Shown piece after piece: positions 19,803 through 30,313 of a DNA stretch of 64,000 bases. Below the pieces are notes generated by a model. The model worked only from the letters and a program-made list of their open reading frames with translations, was not told where the DNA came from and made no database searches. Source of the stretch: Abyssogena phaseoliformis symbiont OG214 (GTDB lineage: Bacteria; Pseudomonadota; Gammaproteobacteria; PS1; Pseudothioglobaceae). The stretch's first letter is position 1, and each line of letters opens with the position of its first letter. The stretch lies in NCBI RefSeq assembly GCF_016592595.1, contig NZ_AP012977.1:62001-126000 (forward strand), in the 5' to 3' direction. A program made the position numbers and the translations under genes.

Positions 19803-20012
19803 ATGAGTATATCAATCAGAGTCAATGAAAATTTGTACAATCAAGCCAAAATTCAGGCCAAAGCAGAATTAAGAACAGTGCCTAACCAAATTGAATATTG
19901 GGCAAGAGTTGGACATACTGCAATAGACAATCCCGACCTGCCAATTGACATGGTTGAAAAATTACTAATTGCAAAACGTGAAGCCAATCAATCTTTTGAA
20001 TTTATTGACTGA
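19803..20012 (+). CDS. ParD-like antitoxin
   Basis: The 69-residue protein begins MSISIRVNENLYNQAKIQAK, then PNQIEYWARVGHTAIDNPDLP, the pattern of the ParD_like family (ribbon-helix-helix antitoxins). A purine-rich AGAGGAAA ribosome site precedes the ATG. The stop overlaps the start of the toxin gene (TGATG), which couples translation. A perfect palindrome upstream is the probable binding site. The frame is intact. Confidence 0.82.
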   Translation: MSISIRVNENLYNQAKIQAKAELRTVPNQIEYWARVGHTAIDNPDLPIDMVEKLLIAKREANQSFEFID

Positions 20013-20278
20013 TGAATATTGAACAAAAATCTTCTTTTAAAAAGATTTACAAAAAATTACATGAAAACCAGCGCGAAAAGATTAATGAGGCAATTCACGC
20101 CATTATTAAAAACCCGCTTTTAGGTCAAGAAAAACAAGGTGATTTGTTAGGCGTATTTGTTTATAAATTTGATTGTATCAATCAACAATATTTACTAGCC
20201 TACCAATGGAGCAAAGATTATCGTTTATTGTTACTTATTGGTGTGCATGAAAATTTTTATAAAAAGCTAAGGCATTAA
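20012..20278 (+). CDS. RelE/ParE-superfamily toxin
   Basis: This 88-residue basic protein has the RelE/ParE layout: an N-terminal helical hairpin (SSFKKIYKKLHENQREKINEAI), the 'NPLLGQEKQGDLLGVFVYKF' strand region, and a C-terminal 'YRLLLLIGVHENFYKKL' strand-helix. Members either cleave mRNA at the ribosome or poison gyrase; which one applies here cannot be told from sequence alone. It follows its ParD-like antitoxin in one operon and appears intact. Confidence 0.8.
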   Translation: MNIEQKSSFKKIYKKLHENQREKINEAIHAIIKNPLLGQEKQGDLLGVFVYKFDCINQQYLLAYQWSKDYRLLLLIGVHENFYKKLRH

Positions 20279-20341
20279 ATTTCTGATTCTTTTTTGAAAA
20301 TTGTCCATAAAACATTGCTTTGAAAATGAAAACGATTATAT

Positions 20342-20976
20342 TTAAACTCTCTTGCCAAAAATATCTGTGCCAACACGCACAAAAGTAGCACCATTGGCAA
20401 TGGCTGATTCTAAATCATGACTCATGCCCATTGATAAAACATCTAAGTTGGGATGTTGCTTAATAATGCCTGCCATTCTTGTAAAACTTTGTGCTGAATT
20501 AAAAGAGTTTGGTATACACATAAAACCTCTTAAAGTGAGATTTTTTAGACTTTCAAAATGAGTCATTAGTTCATTAATTTGCTCAATCAATACACCTGAT
20601 TTAGTGGGTTCATTATCAATATTAATCTGCAAAAGTACCTTTAATTTAGGTAAGTTTTTTGGGCGTTGATCGTTGAGTCTTCGGGCAATTTTTAATCGGT
20701 CTATACTGTGTACCCAGTCAAAATTTTGGGCAATTTTTAAGGTTTTATTTGACTGAATAGGGCCAATAAAATGCCAAATTAAGTTTTGACCCTTTAAGTG
20801 ATTAATTTTTATCAACGCGTCTTGTAAATAGTTTTCAGCAAAATGTTGCTGATCTGCATCAATGGCTTGTTGTAACTCATCTACCGATCTAGTTTTGCTC
20901 ACTGCAATCAAAGTAACGGATTGAGTGTGATTGACGCTGTTAATCCTTGCTTGAACTTTTACTAAGTTATCTTTAA

Positions 20977-20980
<4 letters not shown>
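20342..20980 (-). CDS. yggS: YggS/PROSC-family PLP homeostasis protein
   Basis: This is a single-domain fold-type III PLP-binding protein that buffers pyridoxal phosphate and affects amino-acid pools. It has 212 residues, slightly short of the usual 230. The PLP lysine is in LIAVSKTRSVDEL, followed by HFAENYLQDALIK, WHFIGPIQSNK and the C-terminal 'LSMGMSHDLESAIANGATFVRVG' block that cups the phosphate. It overlaps pyrK by 4 bp. Confidence 0.95.
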
Positions 20981-22714
<1,734 letters not shown>

Positions 22715-22755
22715 TTAAAACACTATTTTACTTAATGTTTATACAATTAATTTGA

Positions 22756-22833
22756 TTATTTCTTTGACAACCAAAACCACCAAATAATGCCAAAAATTAA
22801 CATCAATCCTGCTATATTCACAAATATTATCAT
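22756..22833 (-). pseudogene. N-terminal fragment of a cupredoxin-type protein after the copper ATPase
   Basis: An ATG at 22833 overlaps the ATPase stop (ATGA) and opens a 25-residue membrane segment ending in IIWWFWLSKK before a TAA. This resembles the N-terminal anchor of small cupredoxin-domain proteins encoded after CopA-type ATPases in sulfur oxidisers. The copper-binding domain is missing. The match rests on the short anchor and position, so it is tentative. Confidence 0.4.
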
Positions 22834-23817
22834 GAATCAGCACCAATTTTGATACGCCTTAACCTGTTAACATTACTCACTACAGTAAGTAATAACATTG
22901 CCATTGCCGTGCCTGCAATCATTGGATTAAGTAATATACCAAATAATGGATACAAAATACCAGCAGCCACTGGAATACCTGAAGTATTTTAAATAAAGGC
23001 GCTAAATAAATTTTGTTTAATATTCCTTGTGGTCATTTTAGAAATATAAATCACATCTACCATAGCAGACAAAGATCTGCGCATTAAGACCGCATCAGCA
23101 CTTTCAATAGCAACATCTGTGGCCTGTGCCAATTGCAAAACCAACATCAGCTATAGCCAATACTGGTGCATCATTAATGCCATCTCCAACCATACCCACA
23201 ACACCACCATTGATTTTTAATTGTTTTATTTTTTCGGCTTTTTCATTGGACATTACCTCAGCAATAACATCGGTGATATTAACTGAATTGGCGACAGCTT
23301 GTGCTGTGGCTTTATTATCACCCGTTAGTAGTATCACTTTTAATCCAGCCTTTTGCATTTGTTTGACAGCTACTGAAGAATTTGCTTTGGTTGGGTCTGC
23401 AAATACCGCAGCCTTGCCATTAATGGCTAAATAAATAGGCGTTTTAGCCTCTTGAGAACGCAGGGCTGATTCCGCTCGCAGTTCATCAATATTAATATTA
23501 TATTTATGCATTAAGCGATTATTACCAAATAAAACTATTTGATTGTCTACTTCTGCTTTAACCCCTTGCCCTGTCATTAAGTCAAATTTCTTACCTTCTT
23601 TTTTTCTACTAGGTGTATATTTCAGTTCAGTAGTACTAATATTGAATTCAGAAAATATGTCCCTCATTTCTTTGCAATCATTCAACATGATAATCATCTT
23701 ACCTTTAATTGTCCGTGCAAACTTATGACCTTCTATTCTGTCACCAAATAAGTGCTTTTGCAAATAAAAAAACCGAACAGAACGATGAATATCAGTCGAC
23801 GCTTTCCTCCTATCCAT
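22830..23817 (-). pseudogene. Copper-type P-type ATPase (CopA-like) remnant, broken
   Basis: The nucleotide-binding and phosphorylation-domain end of a P1B ATPase is readable: SMTGQGVKAEV-like sequence (DLMTGQGVKAEV), LLTGDNKATAQAVA and MVGDGINDAPVLA. After FAIGTG one extra base (G on the plus strand at about 23121) shifts the frame; the correct continuation TDVAIESADAVLMR follows in the other frame, is broken by a TAA at 22991-22989 inside the AFIxNTxGIP motif, and ends with the last membrane segment. The DKTGT site, the six upstream membrane helices and any metal-binding domain are absent. The first 70 codons (23817 to about 23600) have no similarity I recognise and may come from a rearrangement. 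Confidence 0.85.
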
Positions 23818-23984
23818 AGGATGATTGGTTTATGCATTATCTTTACTCCTATATAATGACACACCTCTGTGATCGCAGGGGCGGGTCTTGGTCATAATTG
23901 CATAAGAGTGATTATACGGTTTTGGCGTTTGATTGTTGTTTCAGCAACAGTCATTCACCCGTCTTAATAGAATTTATTCAAATA

Positions 23985-24781
23985 CTACCATTCAGTAAGC
24001 ATAGAATCTTCAAACTCTACATCTTTTAAATATTTCTTATATTCTTTATCAGTCATGTTTTTAAGATGTTCCGATGGTTGATTTTTAACGTCTCTTGCTG
24101 AAAAATTATTTAAAACAAAAAAATCTTTGCCAACATTGTAATCCCAGCCAGTGTCAATGCCCACTGGCACTTTGCCGTAGACTTCACCAGTTTGCGTGTT
24201 GATGCGTTCGGTTTTTTCAATTTTTGGATGTTTACTGATGCCTGATTTTTTGGCTTGTGATTTGTTGAGTGTGCGTACGGTGCAACGACCCCCAGCCGTT
24301 CGGTGGATAGTGTGTATCCTAAAATTTATCATCAGCCTTGAGGCTGTGTACCATCCCATTCTTGATGTTGCTCGCGTGCGCGTTCATCGTCAACAGTTAC
24401 ATACTGCAGATATGGCCTGTCTTTTTTTGTTTCTTGAATTTTGTGCCACTTACCTGCGGCGTGGGCGGTGCGTAAATTAGTGTCGTAAATAACACAAGTG
24501 CGCCAACCGCGTTTACCTTTGTAGTTCCAGCCGTGCTTTTTAACCAATTTGTCAAAATCTTTTCGAAACTCGGTAATTGTTGTGCCGTTATCAATTGCCG
24601 CTTACACTGCAGTGCGTAAATCATTCAGCAAGTCTTGCTTGAGAGCGCCCGAAACAGTGAATGCTTTAATATGTGACGCACCAAGCAACTCGTCCCAGTG
24701 TTTCGTTGATACGCTAGCTTTTTTGCGCAGAAACTCAATTGCTTCTTTATATACCAACCCACCATAAATTACTTCAAACAT
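23985..24781 (-). pseudogene. Mu gpF-like minor head/morphogenesis protein, broken
   Basis: From an ATG at 24781 the translation runs through 'HWDELLGASHIKAFTVSG', then a TAA near 24604, then the typical gpF core 'WRTCVIYDTNLRTAHAAG', 'KKDRPYLQY' and 'HQEWDG'. Beyond this the frame shifts: DTHYPPNGWG is readable in another frame after a TAG in place of the Trp of 'FWD', then a further shift leads into 'RCTVRTLNKSQ' and 'GIDTGWDYNVGKD', which closes the gene at 23985. At least two stops and two frameshifts make it dead. It lies opposite in direction to the tail genes that follow. Confidence 0.85.
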
Positions 24782-24789
24782 CTTTACGA

Positions 24790-24811
24790 CCCTTAATAAG
24801 TTGATTAAGGG
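24790..24811. repeat. Short perfect inverted repeat between divergent phage remnants
   Basis: CCCTTAAT at 24790-24797 and ATTAAGGG at 24804-24811 flank a 6-base loop, exactly between the start of the gpF remnant and the start of the gp36 remnant. It could be a leftover operator or terminator stem, or mark the rearrangement that inverted gpF. Confidence 0.5.
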
Positions 24812-24818
24812 TGGTTAA

Positions 24819-25090
24819 ATGCATTGCTTCAGCCCAAGACAAGGATGACTAAATACGTTGATGCGTTAGATAGGTCTGATGATAATAATCTGAACAGTGC
24901 ATGTCTGTTGGCAGTGGCTAAGTTTGCTGATGTTTTTGAGTTTGATAATTCAGACCAAGCGGCGGCTGTTGATGTAGTAGCGTTGATTAATGTGCATTTA
25001 AAAGATGCTTATAGTGAGATTAACAGTTATTTAAACGCTCGTTATCAGTTGCCCGTGTTTGGCTCAAAAGTGTCAGTAGCGGCAAAGTGA
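24819..25090 (+). pseudogene. Mu gp36-like (DUF1320) head protein fragment
   Basis: An ATG at 24819 reads 8 codons to a stop; the shifted frame then gives 'MTKYVDALDRSDDNNLNSACLL'-type sequence and 'VDVVALINVHLKDAYSEINSYLNARYQLPV', the helix-rich core of DUF1320 proteins, which function at the head-tail junction of Mu-like phages. The family is about 140 residues; the rest (25091-25165) is scrambled and unreadable as the normal C-terminus. Broken by an early frameshift and loss of the end. Confidence 0.62.
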
Positions 25091-25165
25091 TACTGGCAAG
25101 CTAATGGTGTAAATCAACGCAATAGTAGGCATTGGTTTTGCCGCAGGTACAAAAAGTTGACATTG

Positions 25166-25626
25166 AGGGTTAACTAATCGGCTGGCATACATATTGGGCT
25201 TAACCAAGGCGATTTAAAGTCAATACAGACAAAACTAAATACGCTTGCACATTTGCCTGATAATCTCAGACCAGTGCTGAGTGAAGTCGGTGATTATTTA
25301 GTATCTGAGACCACACAAAGATTTAGAGACTCAATCTCACCTAAGGGCGAAAACTGGCAAAGCGGAAAAGTAATTGCTAAGCAACACATTAGCAGTGCTT
25401 AATGGCTCGTCGTTAAGTCTAAAAGCTTTGCCAATTCGTCAGCTGTCTTTTGAGCAAATTTTAACCAGACAATTGGAAAAAGGCAACTTGAGTGCTTGGG
25501 TGATTCGTTGGCAGCATGATTTAAAGTACTCACACCTGTTGATGATAGCATTGCACCTGAGCAAGTGCTAGTTAGTCGTGAGCCAAATACTGGACATATG
25601 TATATTGATGATTACAAGGTGTTGTA
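25166..25626 (+). pseudogene. Virion morphogenesis (gpG/tail-S-like) fragment and unidentified phage debris
   Basis: The first 70 codons read GLNQGDLKSIQTKLNTL, then LSEVGDYLVSETTQRF and ISPKGENWQ, the N-terminal pattern of Mu gpG-like virion morphogenesis proteins. The frame then breaks. The remainder up to the gpV start includes short frames ending in 'SREPNTGHMYIDDYKVL' that I cannot assign; they may be the end of another head or joining protein fused by deletion. No start codon is visible for the gpG part. Confidence 0.5.
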
Positions 25627-25940
25627 ATGGATGATTTAAAACAAAGAAAAGACATACAAGCCTTAGCAAATCAAGTACGTAATTTAGCACAAGTTAGCAT
25701 TATTACTGAAATTGATTTTGCAAATGTAAAAGCCAGGGTTGAATTTGACACTGATTTTGTCAGCGACTGGTTGCCATGGACTGAGACACTTGCGGGCAAT
25801 ACACATACTTGGACACCCCCACAGGTTGGTGATCAAGCGATTGTGTTGGCGCACTCAACATACACGCAACGGGCAATATGGTTATTAGTTTAGATACTGA
25901 TATTACAATCAACGCACCGCATGTGGGAGTGAACGACTGA
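25627..25940 (+). pseudogene. Baseplate spike protein gpV, internally deleted
   Basis: The 88-residue frame has the gpV N-terminal OB-fold pattern: 'NLAQVSIITEIDFANVKARV', 'WLPWTETLAGNTHTWTPP' and 'VGDQAIVLA'. It should continue for another 100 residues. Instead the frame breaks, and the neighbouring frame supplies 'GALNIHATGNMVISLDTDI' and ends at 25940, overlapping the PAAR gene. The middle of the gene was probably deleted, joining N- and C-terminal parts out of frame. gpV is the central spike that carries the PAAR tip. Confidence 0.75.
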
Positions 25941-26221
25941 TGACTGCTGCAGTAGGCAGACTGGATGATAATTGTACTGGACACAGTTGCCCAAGTGTTG
26001 CTGGTTCAAATAATGTTACTGTCAATAGCATCAAGGTGCTCAGGGTCGATGATGGGTATGCATCTCATACTTGTTCAGCAATACCTGAGACACACGGTGG
26101 TTCTCAGGCAGTAGGTTCATCCAGTGTTACGGTTAACGGAAAGCCATTGGCTCGTGGTGGTGGTGTGAGCTGTGGCGGAACGCTCGCGCAAGGTTCAAAC
26201 ACTGTTACAGTAGGAGGTTAA
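25940..26221 (+). CDS. PAAR-domain spike tip protein
   Basis: The 93-residue protein has three glycine-rich repeats with the PAAR pattern: 'DNCTGHSCPSVAGSNNVTVN', 'ASHTCSAIPETHGGSQAVGS' and 'VSCGGTLAQGSNTVTVGG'. His and Cys residues sit where the single metal ion is held. PAAR proteins cap the contractile-tail spike. Its ATG overlaps the gpV stop and it ends 1 bp before gpW. Intact, in contrast to its neighbours on both ends of the cluster. Confidence 0.85.
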   Translation: MTAAVGRLDDNCTGHSCPSVAGSNNVTVNSIKVLRVDDGYASHTCSAIPETHGGSQAVGSSSVTVNGKPLARGGGVSCGGTLAQGSNTVTVGG

Positions 26222-26557
26222 ATGCAGAGGCTTAATCGACAAACAGGGCAAACAATAGCGGGTGTTGATTGGCTTGAGCAGCAGATTGCTGATATTTTGA
26301 CGACATCAAAAACTACCCGCACCATGCGCGCAGAATATAGTTCTAATTTGATTGATTTTTTAGACCGTAATATTGATGAGGATTTTGGTGTTGAGATTGT
26401 GACTGAGGTGAATTCTGCGTTGTCAGTATTATCTGATGTATTTAGACTTACAAGCGTTAATATGTTGCAAACAGGTGAGAAAATTCAATTAGAAATTATA
26501 GGTAAATATTTGGAAACTGGCGAAGAGATTAAGCTTAATTCAGTATTTGTTGCTTAA
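26222..26557 (+). CDS. Baseplate wedge protein gpW (gp25-like)
   Basis: This 111-residue protein has the gp25/gpW signature: MRAEYSSNLIDFLDRNIDED in place of the usual RPxYGSxLxxLLD pattern, followed by a short alpha-beta tail with 'TGEKIQLEIIGKYLETGEEI'. It builds the inner baseplate wedge that links to the sheath. It lies between the PAAR and gpJ genes, as in P2 order (V-W-J-I). The frame is intact. Confidence 0.82.
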   Translation: MQRLNRQTGQTIAGVDWLEQQIADILTTSKTTRTMRAEYSSNLIDFLDRNIDEDFGVEIVTEVNSALSVLSDVFRLTSVNMLQTGEKIQLEIIGKYLETGEEIKLNSVFVA

Positions 26558-26574
26558 TATAAGAAGGAGTAAGA

Positions 26575-27427
26575 ATGACAAAGCTAACAAAAGCACAATC
26601 AGTAGAGACATTATCATTTGAAGTTATTTTGCAAGCTCAAAAAGACTGGCTGATTAGTCGTGATGCTAATCTTGCCGATGTGCTTAATATTGAGTCTGAG
26701 ACAATCGCCAAAATGCTTGAAAATTTTTGCGTATCGCGAGCTTTATTTGCGTCAAAGAATTAATGACAGCATTAAAGCCACTATGGTTTCAACAGCAACA
26801 GGTTCTGATTTGGATAATTTACTGCTACTATTTGGCGTTAAGCGTTTAACTATTACACCAGTTAGTGACACACCGCCAGTAGAAGCAGTGATGGAGGCTG
26901 ATGATAATTATCGTAGGCGAGGTTTATTAGTGCTTGAGCCATTCTCAACCGCAGGCCCAAAACTTGGTTATGAATATCATGGGTTGGGTGTTGTCGGTGT
27001 GCATGACATCGTTGTATCAGGCACAAGCACAAGCAACGGCGTAGTTGACATTAAAGTGATGAGTGCCACAAGTCAGGCAAGCGAGACTTTGTTAGATAAA
27101 GTAAGAGGCGCATTAAATGATGAAAAAATTAGACCTATGGCAACACAGCTCATTGTTGAAAGTGCTACTGCAGTTGATTATCAAATACAAGCAACATTAG
27201 CGCTTAATAACACGCCTGAGTCTGCACTATCACTTGGTGCTGCTATCAAAGCTGTTGATGAGTACGTTGCTTTAAGGTTTAAAATCGGCAAAAATACCCA
27301 TTTGTCGGGTATTTATACAGCATTGCAACAACCAGGTGTTGAAGGTATTGAATTAATATTGCCTGCTTCTAATGTATCTGTAAATAATACTCAATTTGCA
27401 AATAATACAGCAATAAGTATTTCTTAA
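26575..27427 (+). pseudogene. Baseplate protein gpJ, single-base frameshift
   Basis: The gene starts at 26575 behind a GAAGGAG ribosome site. It is open for about 52 codons, then a run of five Ts (26724-26728) shifts the frame. Removing one T restores 'MLENFAYRELYLRQRIND' and a continuous reading to 27427. The rest has the gpJ pattern, e.g. 'ATGSDLDNLLLLFGVKR' and 'DDNYRRRGLLVLEPFSTAGP', then 'GVEGIELILP' near the end. Total length would be about 283 residues, near normal. Only this one lesion was seen. Confidence 0.85.
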
Positions 27428-27463
27428 AACCACCCCTTTTAACTAACCATATCTGTAGCGATA

Positions 27464-29014
27464 ATGTCGCATATGGATAGTTTATTACCACCAAATGCAA
27501 CTGCACTTGAGCTCAATATTGATGCTCGATTAAGTGCGTTGTCCATTAATATAAAACATAATAAAAACCCTGGTTTAATTGATGTGTTTTTGCTGGATTT
27601 ATTGGCGCAAGAACTTAGTGTTGATTATTGGAGTAGTAATTGGGGTGAAGCAAAGAAGCGTGCAACTATTAAAGCAAGCGTTGAAATTCACCGCCACAAA
27701 GGCACACTATACGCTGTAAGAACTGCAATTGAGCAAATCACCCAAGACTATCAAATTATCGAATGGTTTGTAGACTCTGCTCTACCGCAGGCCTTGCCTG
27801 CTGTGCTTGCGACAGGCTCAGGCGCTCCAAACACTGTAGAAGTTGTTTTATCAGTTAACACTTCTGCATCGGCAACTAAAGAAGTCTTAGCAGTAATTGA
27901 CAACGCTAAACCGCTGCATGTACATGCAGCGGTTTCAATCTCACAATCTGTAGATGCGGAATTAGCACTTATTGCAGCAGGTTATTTTGAGACGCATTTA
28001 ATGCTTGAAGGAATTGCCAAAGTTGGCTTTGGCAATACAGGATACACGCCGAGCGTAAACACTATTTCTTTGCAATCTGAACAAATTAAACTAGCACCTA
28101 GTTCTGCAATCGCTAAAGACAATAAAATTACATTAATTAACCAATTATCAGGTAGCCAAGAATTTAGTATTCGTGAAATTGCCATCTGCTTAGATGATGA
28201 CACGCTGTTATGCCTTTGGTCATCTGTAACACAAGTAGCAGGCGAAAAAGTCGCTAACACTATTTTTAAAATTACCATTGTTTTAGAGCTTAGCGGTGTT
28301 GATGCTAGTAATGTGAGTTTTACAATTAATGACTTTGCTCATGCTGAACTTCACACGTATATTAATGATACCAACGGTCATGGCGTGGATGACCACAAGA
28401 ACGATAAAAATAATCCACACAAAGTCACCGCTAAACAACTGGGTGCAGTTACACACCCAGAACTTGATACTTACAAGCTTCAAGTTGATCAAGCGCTCAA
28501 TAATCTAAATCAATTAGTATTAAGCATCACCGCTAACACGGTAGCAGGCGTTGATTTTGGCGTTGTATCAAACATTGCTGCAAATAGCACAGATAATGTC
28601 GGCGTTGTACTTGTACTTGTACTTGCAGACCATTCTGATAATTTTGACAAACACACAACGAATACCATTATTTTACACCCCGAAGTTGCAGATAAGGATT
28701 ATGTTATTACTAATACCAGGACGCAACTCAGTGCAAGTAAGGCTTATAAAGCCAAAGCATTTGTTGAGCATAAGAATAGCAAGGGTAGTAAATTACCAAA
28801 AATTTATTATTCCAATTTTGTTAACTTTACCGGCTCTGTTAATCGCAACTGGATAGTCAGTGGTGCATCAAATTTAGGAGCTGCTAAAGTGATGGTTACA
28901 AATTGGTGCACAGGCGACACAATTACATTCTCTTGGCAGTCTGCTTATCATATTGGAACAGGCAATGGTTCAGCAATTAAGTATAGAACCGAAACTAGAA
29001 CGGAGACTTGCTAA
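27464..29014 (+). CDS. gpI-type baseplate protein fused to a tail-fibre region
   Basis: The first 170 residues match phage tail protein I: MDSLLPPNATALELNIDARL, then LDLLAQELSVDYWS and KGTLYAVRTAIEQI. From about residue 190 the sequence changes to a beta-rich fibre type, with the tail-fibre motif VDDHKNDKNNPHKVTAKQLG near 310 and a small C-terminal domain containing two cysteines (NWCTGDT and the terminal TC). P2-type phages encode I and H separately, so this 516-residue open frame joins the two. It ends overlapping the next ORF. Intact, and the longest open gene of the phage remnant. Confidence 0.8.
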   Translation: MSHMDSLLPPNATALELNIDARLSALSINIKHNKNPGLIDVFLLDLLAQELSVDYWSSNWGEAKKRATIKASVEIHRHKGTLYAVRTAIEQITQDYQIIEWFVDSALPQALPAVLATGSGAPNTVEVVLSVNTSASATKEVLAVIDNAKPLHVHAAVSISQSVDAELALIAAGYFETHLMLEGIAKVGFGNTGYTPSVNTISLQSEQIKLAPSSAIAKDNKITLINQLSGSQEFSIREIAICLDDDTLLCLWSSVTQVAGEKVANTIFKITIVLELSGVDASNVSFTINDFAHAELHTYINDTNGHGVDDHKNDKNNPHKVTAKQLGAVTHPELDTYKLQVDQALNNLNQLVLSITANTVAGVDFGVVSNIAANSTDNVGVVLVLVLADHSDNFDKHTTNTIILHPEVADKDYVITNTRTQLSASKAYKAKAFVEHKNSKGSKLPKIYYSNFVNFTGSVNRNWIVSGASNLGAAKVMVTNWCTGDTITFSWQSAYHIGTGNGSAIKYRTETRTETC

Positions 29015-29145
29015 TGGAAAAGAATCGTAGATTCATTGTCTTTAATAAAATCTCAAAAGTATTTTGTGGAATGCTTGATGCATACGAGCATGACACATTG
29101 CCTGTTAGCGATTATTATAAGCAATTCAAAACGTTTATTGCATAA
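29014..29145 (+). CDS. Small phage ORF after the fibre gene, possibly a fragment
   Basis: The ATG overlaps the gpI-fibre stop (TAATG) and gives 43 residues, beginning MEKNRRFIVFNKISKV and containing 'MLDAYEHDTLPVSDYYKQF'. This looks like the start of a small tail protein that normally continues, and the sequence after the stop ('EITVKQTEGGVHEIIGPRQ' in another frame) may be its lost second half. No family recognised. Confidence 0.4.
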   Translation: MEKNRRFIVFNKISKVFCGMLDAYEHDTLPVSDYYKQFKTFIA

Positions 29146-29204
29146 ACATGATCAATTAACGATAGATACAAACAAGCCTATAAAGACAGTCCTAATCATC
29201 AATA

Positions 29205-29828
29205 CATGTCAAAATAAGAGCAAGATGAAATCACTGTCAAACAGACGGAAGGCGGCGTTCATGAAATTATTGGTCCAAGACAGGTAAAAGCGCCGCGATT
29301 AAGGTTATTAAAGAATTGCTAACTAACAAGCGGGCAAAGACTATCTTAACTACAGTTGGCTTCACGCAGATGAAAGTATCTTACGGCCATAAATGCAAAA
29401 CTGGTGCGCATGGGGCGTTGATAATTTGTCTAATTATCAGTATTTGCGCAAAGATAGATATTAATGCTAACCTTAATAAAGCCTGCGCTGAATTACTGCC
29501 TAGAGTGCTGTTTGATAACTACTTACAAATACACATATTACATCTACTAAAAAGTAGATTGCTGGACAAACAAACCACTTGGCAACAAGCCGACAATAAC
29601 AATCATCTGCATGATTTGACGTCATCAATTACTAGCTTTCTTACTATTGCACTGCGTACTAATCAACTCTTTATTATTAATGATAAAAAATACACACTCA
29701 ATATTGGTGATTGCGTAGTGTTTGATCCCGAACACCCGCATGAGATTAAGCCTGTAAGAAAAGACGAGACTTATTTGGTAGTAATACTGAACAAAACCAT
29801 TGCTAAGGAGTTTGTAGATGAGCATTAA
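29205..29828 (+). pseudogene. Unidentified degraded phage cargo gene(s)
   Basis: An open frame runs from 29316 to 29828 (170 residues), but its first third is low-quality and reads better in other frames. The last 100 residues look genuine: 'ACAELLPRVLFDNYLQIHI' and 'FIINDKKYTLNIGDCVVFDP' followed by HPHEIKP, a cupin-like or dioxygenase-like beta pattern. The stop overlaps the next gene. I cannot name a family. The region before it contains pieces in at least two frames, so this is treated as broken. Confidence 0.4.
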
Positions 29829-30281
29829 AGCTTACCAATTGATTAGCAAAGACGAAGCAAGCGCATTGCTTGCATTGGTTAAAGCGCAAGATAAAGCACG
29901 CTGGGTTGAGCATGAAATGAACTTTGCCTTAAATAGTGAGATGGGTGATTATCACGCACTGTTTGATAACTGCATGAGTAAAGAGTTGTGCAATGCGTTA
30001 ATCAGCATTGCACCGAACCAATCTCCACTAAGGTTGTTAATCATTATCGTGTGAATGGTTTTATTCCAATGTACATTGATGCAGGCGCAGGTCTTGGTTG
30101 CGAGGTGCTGTGCTTAACAGAACACAACGGACAAGGTCTTGATTTTATTGATGAAAACGAGCGAGAAGTATTTATTCAAGATGTGGCTGGACAATGTAAT
30201 AAATTTGAAAAATTAAACACGATTCATGGCGTGAAAAAAGTGGACAAAGAGCGCTATAGCGTTATATTTATTTACAGATAA
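29818..30281 (+). pseudogene. 2OG-Fe(II) oxygenase-like phage gene, frameshifted
   Basis: The first 66 codons (MSIKAYQLISKDEASALLAL to 'LCNALISIAP') continue after a one-base shift near 30018 as 'EPISTKVVNHYRVNGFIPMY', then 'EHNGQGLDFIDENEREVFIQ', ending 'TIHGVKKVDKERYSVIFIYR'. The layout (FIPMxxD, a later H-G-V-x-x-V, then R) resembles small phage 2-oxoglutarate oxygenases. The usual HxD iron motif would be at 'MYIDAG', where Tyr replaces His, so activity is doubtful even without the frameshift. Family call is tentative. Confidence 0.45.
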
Positions 30282-30313
30282 TTATGATTAAAACATTTTA
30301 AAAAAACGACAAT

